This document shows, one piece after another, positions 56,902-64,000 of a stretch of 64,000 bases of DNA. This stretch comes from Ilyomonas limi (GTDB taxonomy: Bacteria; Bacteroidota; Bacteroidia; Chitinophagales; Chitinophagaceae). The stretch lies in the NCBI RefSeq assembly GCF_005233845.1, contig NZ_SZQL01000005.1, positions 240,398 to 304,397 of the forward strand, given 5' to 3'. Position 1 is the first letter of the stretch. Every line of letters starts with the position of its first letter. The notes under the pieces are model-generated. The model was not told the origin of the DNA. It did no database searches and worked only from the letters and a program-made list of their open reading frames with translations. The position numbers were made by a program, and so were the translations under genes.

Positions 56902-58278
56902 TTGTCCTCTTCACCAAACGAATTAAAACGAACGCTTACACCCATCATGCTATGGGGGCTTGGCGTTGGGTATGTTATTTCGGGTATGTATTTCGGTTGG
57001 AATTTGGGATTAGAAAAAGGTGGTACACTCGGGTTGGCAATCGCTACTTTTTTCATCATTATTCTGTATATTACGTTCACCTTCAGTTATACCGAAATGG
57101 CTTGCGCCATACCTAAAGCTGGTGGTGCGTTTGACTATGCCAACCGTGCGCTCGGAAAAGACTGGGGGTTTATCGCCGGTATGGCGCAGAACATCGAATT
57201 TATTTTTGCACCGCCTGCCATTGCCTTTGCCATTGGAGCGTACTTCAATTTATTCTTTCCACAAATCCCGGTTTTAGCGATTGCCATATTTAGTTATGTG
57301 CTTTTTACCAGTTTAAATATTTATGGCGTAAAAGCAGCCGCTACTTTTGAGTTGATTATTACCGTACTGGCTGTTGGGGAATTATTGTTGTTTGCCGGCG
57401 TTACTTTACCACATTTCGAAATGAAGAATTTGCAGTATAATGCCTTTCCGAATGGATGGCAGGGCGTGTTTGCTGCTATCCCTTTTGCTATATGGTTTTT
57501 TCTTGCGATTGAAGGCGTGGCTAATGTAGCCGAAGAAGCTATTCGCCCCCAACGTACCATTTTGTTAGGCTTTGGTTCGGCTCTTCTTACTTTGATTATT
57601 TTATGTGTGCTGGTGTTCGTTAGTTCTATTGGGGTAGCAGGCTGGGAAGCTATTGTTTATAAAAGCGATGGTAGTACCTCTGATTCGCCATTACCATTGG
57701 CTTTGGAGCACATCGTGGGCAGTAATAATCTCCTGTATCATTTATTAATTACGGTAGGATTGTTTGGATTGATCGCTTCGTTTCACGGCATTATATTAGC
57801 GGCTGGACGTTCCAGCTTTGAATTTGGAAGAGTGAAGTTTGCACCTGCCTTTTTAGGAAAAATTCATCCCCGTTTCCGAACGCCTTCCAATGCTTTATTA
57901 GTAAATATGGTGATTGGAATTATTGCTTTACTAACGGGCAAAACCGCTGAAATTATTACGCTTTCTGTGTTTGGCGCTTTAACCTTATATATCATATCTA
58001 TGATAGCTTTTTTAAGGCTCCGTAAAAAAGAACCCGAATTGGAACGACCTTTTAAAGTGCCGTTGTATCCTTATTTTCCGATCATTGCATTAGTAATAGG
58101 GACTTTTTCATTTATCGCGATGGTGGTGTATGATTTTAAGCTGGCGTTGATTTATTTTGCTATTATGGGATTGTGTTTTTTGTTGTTTAAATTGTTTAGA
58201 AACAAAACCATAGTTGATAAAACGTATATTAAAGATATATCCCGCAAAGACACAGAGTACACAAAGAAGATTACTTAG
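56902..58278 (+). CDS. eat: Ethanolamine permease-type APC transporter
   Basis: An inner-membrane amino-acid/amine permease of about 458 residues and twelve helices. I propose a TTG start at 56902 (LSSSPNELKRTL), because the frame upstream crosses a repeat and no ATG precedes the conserved TLTPIMLWGLGVGYVISG. Hallmarks of the ethanolamine group are YVISGMYFGWNLGLEKGG, AIPKAGGAFDYANRALGKDW (in part) and FFLAIEGVANVAEEAI. The last dozen codons (SRKDTEYTKKIT) are supplied by the palindromic repeat starting at 58241, so the C-terminus has been replaced or extended by that repeat. Confidence 0.88.
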   Translation: MSSSPNELKRTLTPIMLWGLGVGYVISGMYFGWNLGLEKGGTLGLAIATFFIIILYITFTFSYTEMACAIPKAGGAFDYANRALGKDWGFIAGMAQNIEFIFAPPAIAFAIGAYFNLFFPQIPVLAIAIFSYVLFTSLNIYGVKAAATFELIITVLAVGELLLFAGVTLPHFEMKNLQYNAFPNGWQGVFAAIPFAIWFFLAIEGVANVAEEAIRPQRTILLGFGSALLTLIILCVLVFVSSIGVAGWEAIVYKSDGSTSDSPLPLALEHIVGSNNLLYHLLITVGLFGLIASFHGIILAAGRSSFEFGRVKFAPAFLGKIHPRFRTPSNALLVNMVIGIIALLTGKTAEIITLSVFGALTLYIISMIAFLRLRKKEPELERPFKVPLYPYFPIIALVIGTFSFIAMVVYDFKLALIYFAIMGLCFLLFKLFRNKTIVDKTYIKDISRKDTEYTKKIT

Positions 58279-58299
58279 TGTCCTTTGAGCCTTTGTGGG
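58241..58299. repeat. CCCACAAAG palindromic repeat, copy 4, overlapping the permease 3' end
   Basis: CCCGCAAAGACACAGAGTAC at the left is inverted as the right arm ending GCCTTTGTGGG. The permease stop codon TAG (58276-58278) lies inside the loop region, so the left arm is translated as the permease C-terminus. It ends 17 bp before the GxxExxY start. Confidence 0.9.
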
Positions 58300-58315
58300 A
58301 AAACATTAAAACGTT

Positions 58316-58699
58316 ATGACGGAAAACGAGTTAGCAACTGCAGCAGTAGATATTTGTTATAATATTCATACGAAACTTGGACCGGGTTTGTTGGAAAGTG
58401 TTTATGAAGCTGCTTTTGCTTATGAGTTAGATAAACGTAACATTCCTTATGCCCGTCAAAAAGGAATCGTTGCTAATTATGAAAATATAGTTTTAGATAT
58501 AGGATTCAGAGCCGATATTATTATGGATAATAAGTTAATCATTGAAATTAAATCGGTAGAACATCTTGAAAAAGTACATCACAAAACCGTATTGACCTAT
58601 TTAAAGCTAACGGGCATTAAACTGGCACTGCTTGTCAACTTTAATGTCAACCTTATTAAAGAAGGCATACACCGTAAAATTCATGGACAACTGATATAA
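58316..58699 (+). CDS. GxxExxY protein, PD-(D/E)xK-like
   Basis: A 127-residue protein with the motif G24-L-L-E27-S-V-Y30 that names the family. Asp67 in FRADII and Glu77-I-Lys79 in IIEIKSV form the D and ExK parts of a PD-(D/E)xK nuclease-like site. Function of the family is not established. It is flanked on both sides by CCCACAAAG palindromes (58241-58299 and 58707-58763), and interrupts what otherwise is an amine-degradation gene row. Confidence 0.88.
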   Translation: MTENELATAAVDICYNIHTKLGPGLLESVYEAAFAYELDKRNIPYARQKGIVANYENIVLDIGFRADIIMDNKLIIEIKSVEHLEKVHHKTVLTYLKLTGIKLALLVNFNVNLIKEGIHRKIHGQLI

Positions 58700-58706
58700 A
58701 AGCTAT

Positions 58707-58763
58707 CCCACAAAGACACGAAGTCCACAAAGCATCTCTTTGTGCTCTTTGAGCCTTCGTGGG
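58707..58763. repeat. CCCACAAAG palindromic repeat, copy 5
   Basis: CCCACAAAGACACGAAG is inverted as CTTTGAGCCTTCGTGGG with inner CCACAAAG and CTTTGTG arms. It starts 7 bp after the GxxExxY stop and ends 24 bp before the ligase start. Its right arm is the closest match to the 4601-4648 hairpin. Confidence 0.9.
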
Positions 58764-58787
58764 AAATAAAACTTTCTAACTCACCAT

Positions 58788-60146
58788 ATGACAAAAAACG
58801 AGATCATTCAATATGTAAAAGACCATCCTTCACAGCGGGTAAAAATTGCCTTCACCGATATTGATGGCATCTTACGGGGGAAATATATTTCTACTGAAAA
58901 ATTCCTTTCCGTGATAGAATCCGGAATGGGATTTTGCGATGTTATTTTTGGCTGGGATGCCGGTGATGTGGCTTACGATAATGCCCAATATACCGGCTGG
59001 CATACCGGCTATCCCGATGCGCCGGCACGCATTGATATTACTACTTTCCGCAAAATTCCTTGGGAGGCTGATTTGCCGTTTTTTTTAGGTGAATTGATTG
59101 ATAAAGATGGCAACCCCTGTTATGTCTGTCCGCGACAGCTATTAAAGAAAGTATTGCACGAAGCGCAGCAGCAGGGTTATACGCCCTATTTTTCACAGGA
59201 ATTTGAATGGTTCAATTTTGCTGAGACACCGCAAACGGCTTGTGATAAACAATTCAAAAATCTGACGCCGCTTACACCCGGGATGTTCGGCTACTCTATA
59301 CTACGCAGTTCACTAAAAAACTCTTTTTTCAATGACCTGTTTAACGACCTCAACCACTTCGATGTACCCTTAGAAGGACTGCATACCGAAACGGGACCCG
59401 GCACGTACGAAGCCGCAATTGTATATGCTCCTATAATAGAAGCTGCCGACCGGGCTGTATTGTTTAAAACGTCAGTAAAGGAAATTGCCTATCGGCACGG
59501 TATCATGGCTACTTTTATGGCAAAGATCAACGAAAACCTTCCTGGGTGTGGTGGTCATGTGCACCAGAGTTTGTGGGATAGTGATGGAAAGAAAAATCTG
59601 TTTCATAATGAGGCTGACCCAATGAAAATAAGTGAGCAGATGAAGCATTATATTGCCGGACAACTATTTTGTCTGCCGCATATCTTACCCTTATTTGCTC
59701 CAACTATCAACAGCTATAAACGGCTCGTAGAAGGTGCCTGGGCGCCCACTACGCTTACCTGGGGTATAGATAATAGAACCGTAGCCCTTCGTGTGTTAGC
59801 CGGCAGCAGCAAATCCTGCCGGTTAGAAACAAGAGTAATTGGCTCGGATGTGAATCCATACCTCGCTATGGCGGCTTGCTTAGCCAGTGGATTATATGGT
59901 ATAAAAAATAAACTCGAATTAAAACAACCGGTTACGGTGGGTAATGGCTATCGTGATTATTCCAATGGTTCATTACCTGCTACTTTGCATGAAGCTACCC
60001 AGTTGATGAAGCAATCGGAAGTTGCCAAAGAAATATTGGGTGAAAAGTTTATTGAACATTTTGCCCAAACCCGCGAGTGGGAGTGGCGGCAGCATCTGAG
60101 AGCCGTAACGGATTGGGAGTACAAACGCTATTTTGAAATTATTTAA
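58788..60146 (+). CDS. Glutamine synthetase-like gamma-glutamylamine ligase
   Basis: A 452-residue enzyme of the GlnA/PuuA superfamily that would join glutamate to an amine using ATP. Motifs: FTDIDGILRGKY (beta-grasp start), TETGPGTYEAAI (metal/Glu site), GCGGHVHQSLWD (ammonia/metal site), KRLVEGAWAPTTLTWG and ETRVIGSDVNPYLAMAACL. The adenylylation loop of true glutamine synthetase is not obvious. Neighbours (amine permease, alcohol and aldehyde dehydrogenases, PuuD-type amidase) argue for a gamma-glutamyl-ethanolamide or related synthetase rather than nitrogen assimilation. Confidence 0.88.
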   Translation: MTKNEIIQYVKDHPSQRVKIAFTDIDGILRGKYISTEKFLSVIESGMGFCDVIFGWDAGDVAYDNAQYTGWHTGYPDAPARIDITTFRKIPWEADLPFFLGELIDKDGNPCYVCPRQLLKKVLHEAQQQGYTPYFSQEFEWFNFAETPQTACDKQFKNLTPLTPGMFGYSILRSSLKNSFFNDLFNDLNHFDVPLEGLHTETGPGTYEAAIVYAPIIEAADRAVLFKTSVKEIAYRHGIMATFMAKINENLPGCGGHVHQSLWDSDGKKNLFHNEADPMKISEQMKHYIAGQLFCLPHILPLFAPTINSYKRLVEGAWAPTTLTWGIDNRTVALRVLAGSSKSCRLETRVIGSDVNPYLAMAACLASGLYGIKNKLELKQPVTVGNGYRDYSNGSLPATLHEATQLMKQSEVAKEILGEKFIEHFAQTREWEWRQHLRAVTDWEYKRYFEII

Positions 60147-60147
60147 T

Positions 60148-60207
60148 CCCACGAGGACACGGAGTACACAAAGAAAAATTACTTAGTGGGCTTGGTGTCT
60201 CTGTGGG
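60148..60207. repeat. CCCACAAAG palindromic repeat, copy 6
   Basis: CCCACGAGGACACGGAGTAC is inverted as the right arm ending TGTCTCTGTGGG, with inner ACACAAAG and CTTAGTG. It starts 2 bp after the ligase stop codon. Confidence 0.9.
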
Positions 60208-60246
60208 AAAATGAAAGCATAAAAAGACTATCAAAAATTATCTATA

Positions 60247-61395
60247 ATGACTTTTGACAAAATTTACCAATACAACTTTCCTACAACTATCCGTTTTGGG
60301 GCAGGAGCCAGTAAAGAATTGGGTGACTATCTGCTGAAAAATAATTTATCCAGGCCACTAATCGTTACCGATACTATCATCGCACAGCTATCTTTTTTTA
60401 AAGCTATTATTGACGATCTTAAGAAGAAAAATATTGCTGTTGAAGTATTCCCGGATATACACAAAAACCCGGTAAAATCGGATGTGTATAAAGGAACGGA
60501 AGTATATGATGCTACGCAGCGGGATGCTATCGTAGGCATTGGCGGCGGTGCCGCATTAGACGTGGCGAGAGCTATTGTATTGCGGGTGAATCACCGTGAA
60601 GATTTATTTAAGTATGATGATTTGATTGGGGGCGACATATATGTTACCAACGATGTTCCGCATTTTATTACTATTCCCACTACGGCTGGTACAGGAAGTG
60701 AAGTAGGAAGAAGTGCCATTATTGCTGATGATGAAACACATCAGAAAAAAATTCTTTTCTCTCCCAAGCTAATGGCAAAAATCGTTTTCGCTGATCCATT
60801 GTTGACGATGGAACTGCCACCTTTTGTTACTGCCGCTACCGGTATGGATGCCTTAACACATAATATGGAAGCCTATCTCGCCAAGATGCCGCATCCGTTG
60901 TGCGAAGGCATTGCACTGGAAGGTATTTCACTCATTAGCCAGTCTTTGGAAAAAGCCGTAAATAACCCGGATTTGGAATCAAGAAGTAAAATGTTGATCG
61001 CTTCGATGATGGGCGCTATTGCGTTTCAAAAAGGATTAGGTGTGGTGCACTCATTAGCGCATCCGCTTTCTTCACTGCTTGATACGCATCATGGACTGGC
61101 AAACGCTGTTAATATTCCGTATGGCATGCAGTTCAATATTGCAGGTTTTGAAGATAAATTTAAACGCATAGCAAGAACGCTGGAACTGGAAGATGAAAAT
61201 GGGGAAGCAGTAGTGAATTATTTATTCGATCTGAATTCCAAAATCAATATACCGCACAAGCTGCGCGCCATTGGTGTAAAGCCGGAACATGTTGAGACCT
61301 TAGCGGATTTAGCCATTGCAGATTTTGCACATCCCAATAATCCTAAGCCAGTTACAAGAGAAGATTTTAAACAACTGTATCTGGAAGCATTGTAA
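60247..61395 (+). CDS. Iron-containing alcohol dehydrogenase
   Basis: A 382-residue group III alcohol dehydrogenase. NAD-binding: GIGGGAALDVARAI and TTAGTGSEVGRSAI. Metal ligands: Asp in GMDALTHNMEAY and its His, then His residues in VHSLAHPLSS and LDTHHGLANAV. It oxidises alcohols to aldehydes or the reverse. Its place here suggests oxidation of the alcohol group of gamma-glutamyl-ethanolamide; its true substrate is inferred. Confidence 0.92.
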   Translation: MTFDKIYQYNFPTTIRFGAGASKELGDYLLKNNLSRPLIVTDTIIAQLSFFKAIIDDLKKKNIAVEVFPDIHKNPVKSDVYKGTEVYDATQRDAIVGIGGGAALDVARAIVLRVNHREDLFKYDDLIGGDIYVTNDVPHFITIPTTAGTGSEVGRSAIIADDETHQKKILFSPKLMAKIVFADPLLTMELPPFVTAATGMDALTHNMEAYLAKMPHPLCEGIALEGISLISQSLEKAVNNPDLESRSKMLIASMMGAIAFQKGLGVVHSLAHPLSSLLDTHHGLANAVNIPYGMQFNIAGFEDKFKRIARTLELEDENGEAVVNYLFDLNSKINIPHKLRAIGVKPEHVETLADLAIADFAHPNNPKPVTREDFKQLYLEAL

Positions 61396-61435
61396 AAGTC
61401 TGCCTTTGCGAAAGGCTATCTTTGTATAATAATTT

Positions 61436-61495
61436 CCCAAAAAGGCGCAAAGTCCACAAAGGAGTTTTGCTTTGTGTGCTACGTGCCTTTGTGGG
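61436..61495. repeat. CCCACAAAG palindromic repeat, copy 7
   Basis: CCCAAAAAGGCGCAAAGTCC is inverted as the right arm ending GTGCCTTTGTGGG, with inner CCACAAAG and CTTTGTG. It lies between the alcohol dehydrogenase and the amidase and covers the start of a longer frame of the latter. Confidence 0.88.
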
Positions 61496-61512
61496 ACACA
61501 TTAGTATCACAC

Positions 61513-62223
61513 ATGAAAATAGCATTAACTTATACCGGTTCAGACGAAAAGCATAACAACTACGTGCGCTGGTTGAAGGCAAATGATGATATCACAGTTA
61601 TAAAAATTTCGGCTGATGATAACAATCTGGAAGAAGTAAAAAATTGCGATGCACTGGTATTATCAGGCGGTGTAGATATTCATCCTGAATTTTATAACCA
61701 ATATACAGATTATGCGAATGCTCCGCAGGTATTTAATAAAGAACGGGACCATCTTGAATTTGCTGTTTTTCAATCGGCACTTGAGAATGGCAAACCGGTA
61801 TTAGGTATATGCCGTGGATTGCAATTAGTGAATTGTTTTTTTGGCGGAAGTTTAGAACAGGATTTAGGAAATGATTTGAATAAAATCCACCGTTCTGAAA
61901 AGAAGGATAAGGCACACGGACTAACCGTTGAAAGCGGAACAGTATTACACAAAATAATTCAGGCTGAAAGGGGTGTAGTGAATAGTGCCCATCATCAGGC
62001 GATAAAAATATTAGGAGAAGGATTAAAAGTAAACTGTGTGGCTGATGATGGTACGATTGAAGGATTCGAATGGGCTAATGCATCCGACAAACCCTTTCTG
62101 TTGTGCATTCAATGGCATCCTGAACGCATGTTTCAATTTGGGTTGGAGCATTCTCCTTTATCTAAAAACATCAGAGATACATTTATTGAAGTCATCCATT
62201 CATCAAAAGCTAACAATCAATGA
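61513..62223 (+). CDS. PuuD-type gamma-glutamyl amide hydrolase (class I glutamine amidotransferase fold)
   Basis: A 236-residue enzyme from ATG 61513 (MKIALTYTGSDEKHNN). The nucleophile Cys100 lies in GICRGLQLVNCFFGG and the catalytic His in QWHPER near the C-terminus. Family members (PuuD) hydrolyse gamma-glutamyl-gamma-aminobutyrate to glutamate and GABA. Here the predicted substrate would be gamma-glutamyl-glycine or a similar product. The TGA overlaps the next ATG (ATGA), so it is translationally coupled to the aldehyde dehydrogenase. Confidence 0.9.
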   Translation: MKIALTYTGSDEKHNNYVRWLKANDDITVIKISADDNNLEEVKNCDALVLSGGVDIHPEFYNQYTDYANAPQVFNKERDHLEFAVFQSALENGKPVLGICRGLQLVNCFFGGSLEQDLGNDLNKIHRSEKKDKAHGLTVESGTVLHKIIQAERGVVNSAHHQAIKILGEGLKVNCVADDGTIEGFEWANASDKPFLLCIQWHPERMFQFGLEHSPLSKNIRDTFIEVIHSSKANNQ

Positions 62224-63584
62224 AGATCATCAATCCTGCCACCGAAGAAGTAATTACGGAAATACCAGAAGATAATAAACATTCAGTAGAACAAAAATTT
62301 CAACAATTACAGGCAGCACAACCATCATGGCAACAAGTGCCGTTAGCAGAAAGAACAGCCATATTAAAACGGTTCTCTGAATTGTTGGAAAAGAATATAG
62401 AGCACCTAGCTGCCGTTCTTACATCGGAAGTTGGCAAGCCCTTGCAGCAATCACGCAATGAGATAAACGGTGCCCGTAACCGGATCAAATGGCTGGTAGA
62501 AAATGCGGAAAAATATTTGTCCGATGAAACCATGTTTGCCGATACGGGACTGGAAGAAAAAATCGTGTATGAACCTTTAGGCGTCGTGTGTAATATCTCT
62601 GCCTGGAACTATCCTTATTTAGTAGGTATTAATGTATTTGTTTCCGCATTATTAGCAGGAAATGCGGTTCTGTACAAACCTTCGGAATATGCTGCCTTAA
62701 CCGGGTTGGAAATTGAAAAATTATTGAAAGAAGCCGGCGTACCACAGGATATTTTTCACACAGCCATAGGGGCTAAAGAAGTGGGAGAACTGCTATTGGA
62801 ATTACCTTTTGATGGTTATTTCTTTACCGGCTCTTACAAAACCGGGAAATATATTTATGAAAAAGTTGCGCCTAAAATGGTGCCTTGTCAATGCGAGTTA
62901 GGCGGCAAAGATCCCTTGTATGTTGCTGATGATATTGGCGATGTAAAAGCAGTAGCTGCTGGTACAGCCGATGGTGCTTTTTACAACAACGGTCAAAGTT
63001 GTTGTGCCGTAGAACGCATCTATGTGCATGAAAGAATCTATGATGCATATATAGATGCCTTTACTAAAGAAGTGCAATCGTGGAAGATAGGACAGCCAAC
63101 AGAAGAAGGTGTATATATCGGTCCGTTAAGCAGAAAAGAACAACTGTATTTTTTAGAACAACAGGTAGCCGATGCGTTAAATAAAGGAGCTACATTGGTA
63201 ATCGGTGGTCATCGCCTTAACCATAAAGGATATTATTTTGAACCCACCGTTTTAGCCGATGTAAACCATGCCATGACGGTAATGAAAGATGAATCATTTG
63301 GTCCCGTTATCGGCATTATGAAAGTGGCGAACGATGCAGAAGCGATTGAGTTAATGCAGGATACCGAATATGGCTTAACTGCTTCGGTTTATAGCAGCGA
63401 TAAAAGCAGAGCCGAAAATATATTGATGCAAGTCAACGCCGGAACAGGCTATTGGAACTGCTGCGATCGTGTAAGTGCCGCCTTACCGTGGAGCGGTCGC
63501 AAACATTCCGGTTTTGGCGCAACCTTATCTCATGCCGGCTTGCGGGCTTTTACCAAACCAAAAGCATATCATTTGAGAAGTTAA
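62220..63584 (+). CDS. NAD(P)-dependent aldehyde dehydrogenase (succinate-semialdehyde dehydrogenase-like)
   Basis: A 454-residue aldehyde dehydrogenase. Catalytic Glu226 is in CELGGKDPLYV, the nucleophile is Cys261 in NNGQSCC, and the NAD-binding GSYKTGKYI is at about 204-212. It overlaps the PuuD-like gene by 4 bases. In the proposed pathway it would oxidise gamma-glutamyl-aminoacetaldehyde to gamma-glutamyl-glycine. The name is by homology; the actual substrate is unproven. Confidence 0.92.
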   Translation: MKIINPATEEVITEIPEDNKHSVEQKFQQLQAAQPSWQQVPLAERTAILKRFSELLEKNIEHLAAVLTSEVGKPLQQSRNEINGARNRIKWLVENAEKYLSDETMFADTGLEEKIVYEPLGVVCNISAWNYPYLVGINVFVSALLAGNAVLYKPSEYAALTGLEIEKLLKEAGVPQDIFHTAIGAKEVGELLLELPFDGYFFTGSYKTGKYIYEKVAPKMVPCQCELGGKDPLYVADDIGDVKAVAAGTADGAFYNNGQSCCAVERIYVHERIYDAYIDAFTKEVQSWKIGQPTEEGVYIGPLSRKEQLYFLEQQVADALNKGATLVIGGHRLNHKGYYFEPTVLADVNHAMTVMKDESFGPVIGIMKVANDAEAIELMQDTEYGLTASVYSSDKSRAENILMQVNAGTGYWNCCDRVSAALPWSGRKHSGFGATLSHAGLRAFTKPKAYHLRS

Positions 63585-63648
63585 GCAATATATTGAGCTG
63601 AATAAGGAGTGCGTTCGGTTTAAGCGGCCAGCATGCCTTTCGTTCAAT

Positions 63649-63999
63649 TCATGGATTACCTGATAACGGAGTTTTTTCCAACTGAATGCCCTGCTTCTGT
63701 TCTGAAGTGCGCAAGAGATGTTCAAAATATAAAGCCTTGTGGTTCGCTACATGAGCCGCTTCTAATTGCTGGATTTTTACTGTGTCTGCCTGAATAATTT
63801 TTTCCGGCTTTTCGATTACAGTAAGAGTCCTGGCATTTTTGGTTTGATATTACTCTTTCATGGCAATGCGTTCATCCTCTAATCTCTTGGGGTTAGTTCC
63901 GCGAAGCTCTGCTTTGCCTTTGGTATTATCTTTATGTAGTGAGTGAATATATCCATAAGAGTCATAATGTATCAGTTTTATTGTATCATTATGTATGTC
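63649..63999 (-). pseudogene. Interrupted ORF reaching the window edge, unknown
   Basis: On the minus strand one frame runs from the edge with hydrophilic, protein-like sequence (KLIHYDSYGYIHSLHKDN, LRGTNPKRLEDERIAMKE), hits TAA at 63850-63852, and continues equally protein-like (VIEKPEKIIQADTVKIQQLE, ALYFEHLLRTSEQKQ) to a TGA at 63649. Either a gene ends at 63850 and the rest is chance, or it is a gene with an in-frame stop. No family recognised. The stretch 63585-63648 holds nothing. Confidence 0.4.
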
Positions 64000-64000
64000 C

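Noticed and set aside
47522..61495. CRISPR array made of the repeated CACAAAG units
   Set aside because: The units are self-complementary, divergent and separated by whole genes, with no regular spacers and no cas genes.
61474..61512. Longer start for the PuuD-like enzyme
   Set aside because: It begins within repeat copy 7; the conserved N-terminus starts at 61513.

Overview
The window comes from a bacterium of the phylum Bacteroidota, most likely the Chitinophagaceae or a close relative. The evidence is a SusC/SusD outer-membrane pair with an ECF sigma factor and FecR anti-sigma factor, low to moderate GC, starts without strong Shine-Dalgarno sequences, and one clear TTTG-N20-TAnnTTTG promoter. 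The family assignment is an inference from protein style. No tRNA, rRNA, CRISPR array or intact transposon was found.

Layout. 0-4.6 kb: end of the spc ribosomal-protein operon (rplF partial, rplR, rpsE, rpmD, rplO, secY), a terminator, then map. 4.6-8.5 kb: two flavoproteins and glycyl-tRNA synthetase. 8.9-18 kb: a self-regulated ArsR/SRPBCC pair, a TerB-like protein, a double-domain universal stress protein, thiolase, a DUF4038-type glycosidase, a purine permease, a HAD phosphatase and a PhyH dioxygenase divergent from an AraC regulator. 19-24.6 kb: GNAT protein, TolC and membrane-fusion efflux pair without a pump, methyltransferase. 25-31.3 kb: accessory-looking genes including a membrane protein coupled to a GH46-type hydrolase. 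31.4-38.7 kb: LTA-synthase-like sulfatase, mqnE (futalosine menaquinone route), BamA-like barrel protein, dinB. 39-39.7 kb: a decayed CheB-CheR gene. 39.7-46.2 kb: small envelope proteins, ClC channel divergent from a Crp/Fnr regulator with an N-terminal Cys cluster, hisS and a tyrosine phosphatase.

46.9-63.6 kb is the most coherent block: ECF sigma factor, FecR, SusC, SusD, a Tat-exported phospholipase C, an ethanolamine-type permease, a GxxExxY protein, a glutamine-synthetase-like ligase, an iron alcohol dehydrogenase, a PuuD-type amidase and an aldehyde dehydrogenase. Read together, the enzymes suggest uptake of ethanolamine (possibly from phospholipid head groups) and degradation through gamma-glutamylated intermediates to glutamate and glycine, without EutBC or a microcompartment. 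The susC leader carries hairpins that could be mutually exclusive.

The second notable feature is a family of about 60-bp imperfect palindromes (CCCACAAAG...CTTTGTGGG) in most gaps of this block. One forms the 3' end of the permease gene, and two copies bracket the GxxExxY gene, a predicted PD-(D/E)xK-type protein. Two other palindrome types occur elsewhere in the window. Functions of repeats and pathway steps are inferences from sequence and context.
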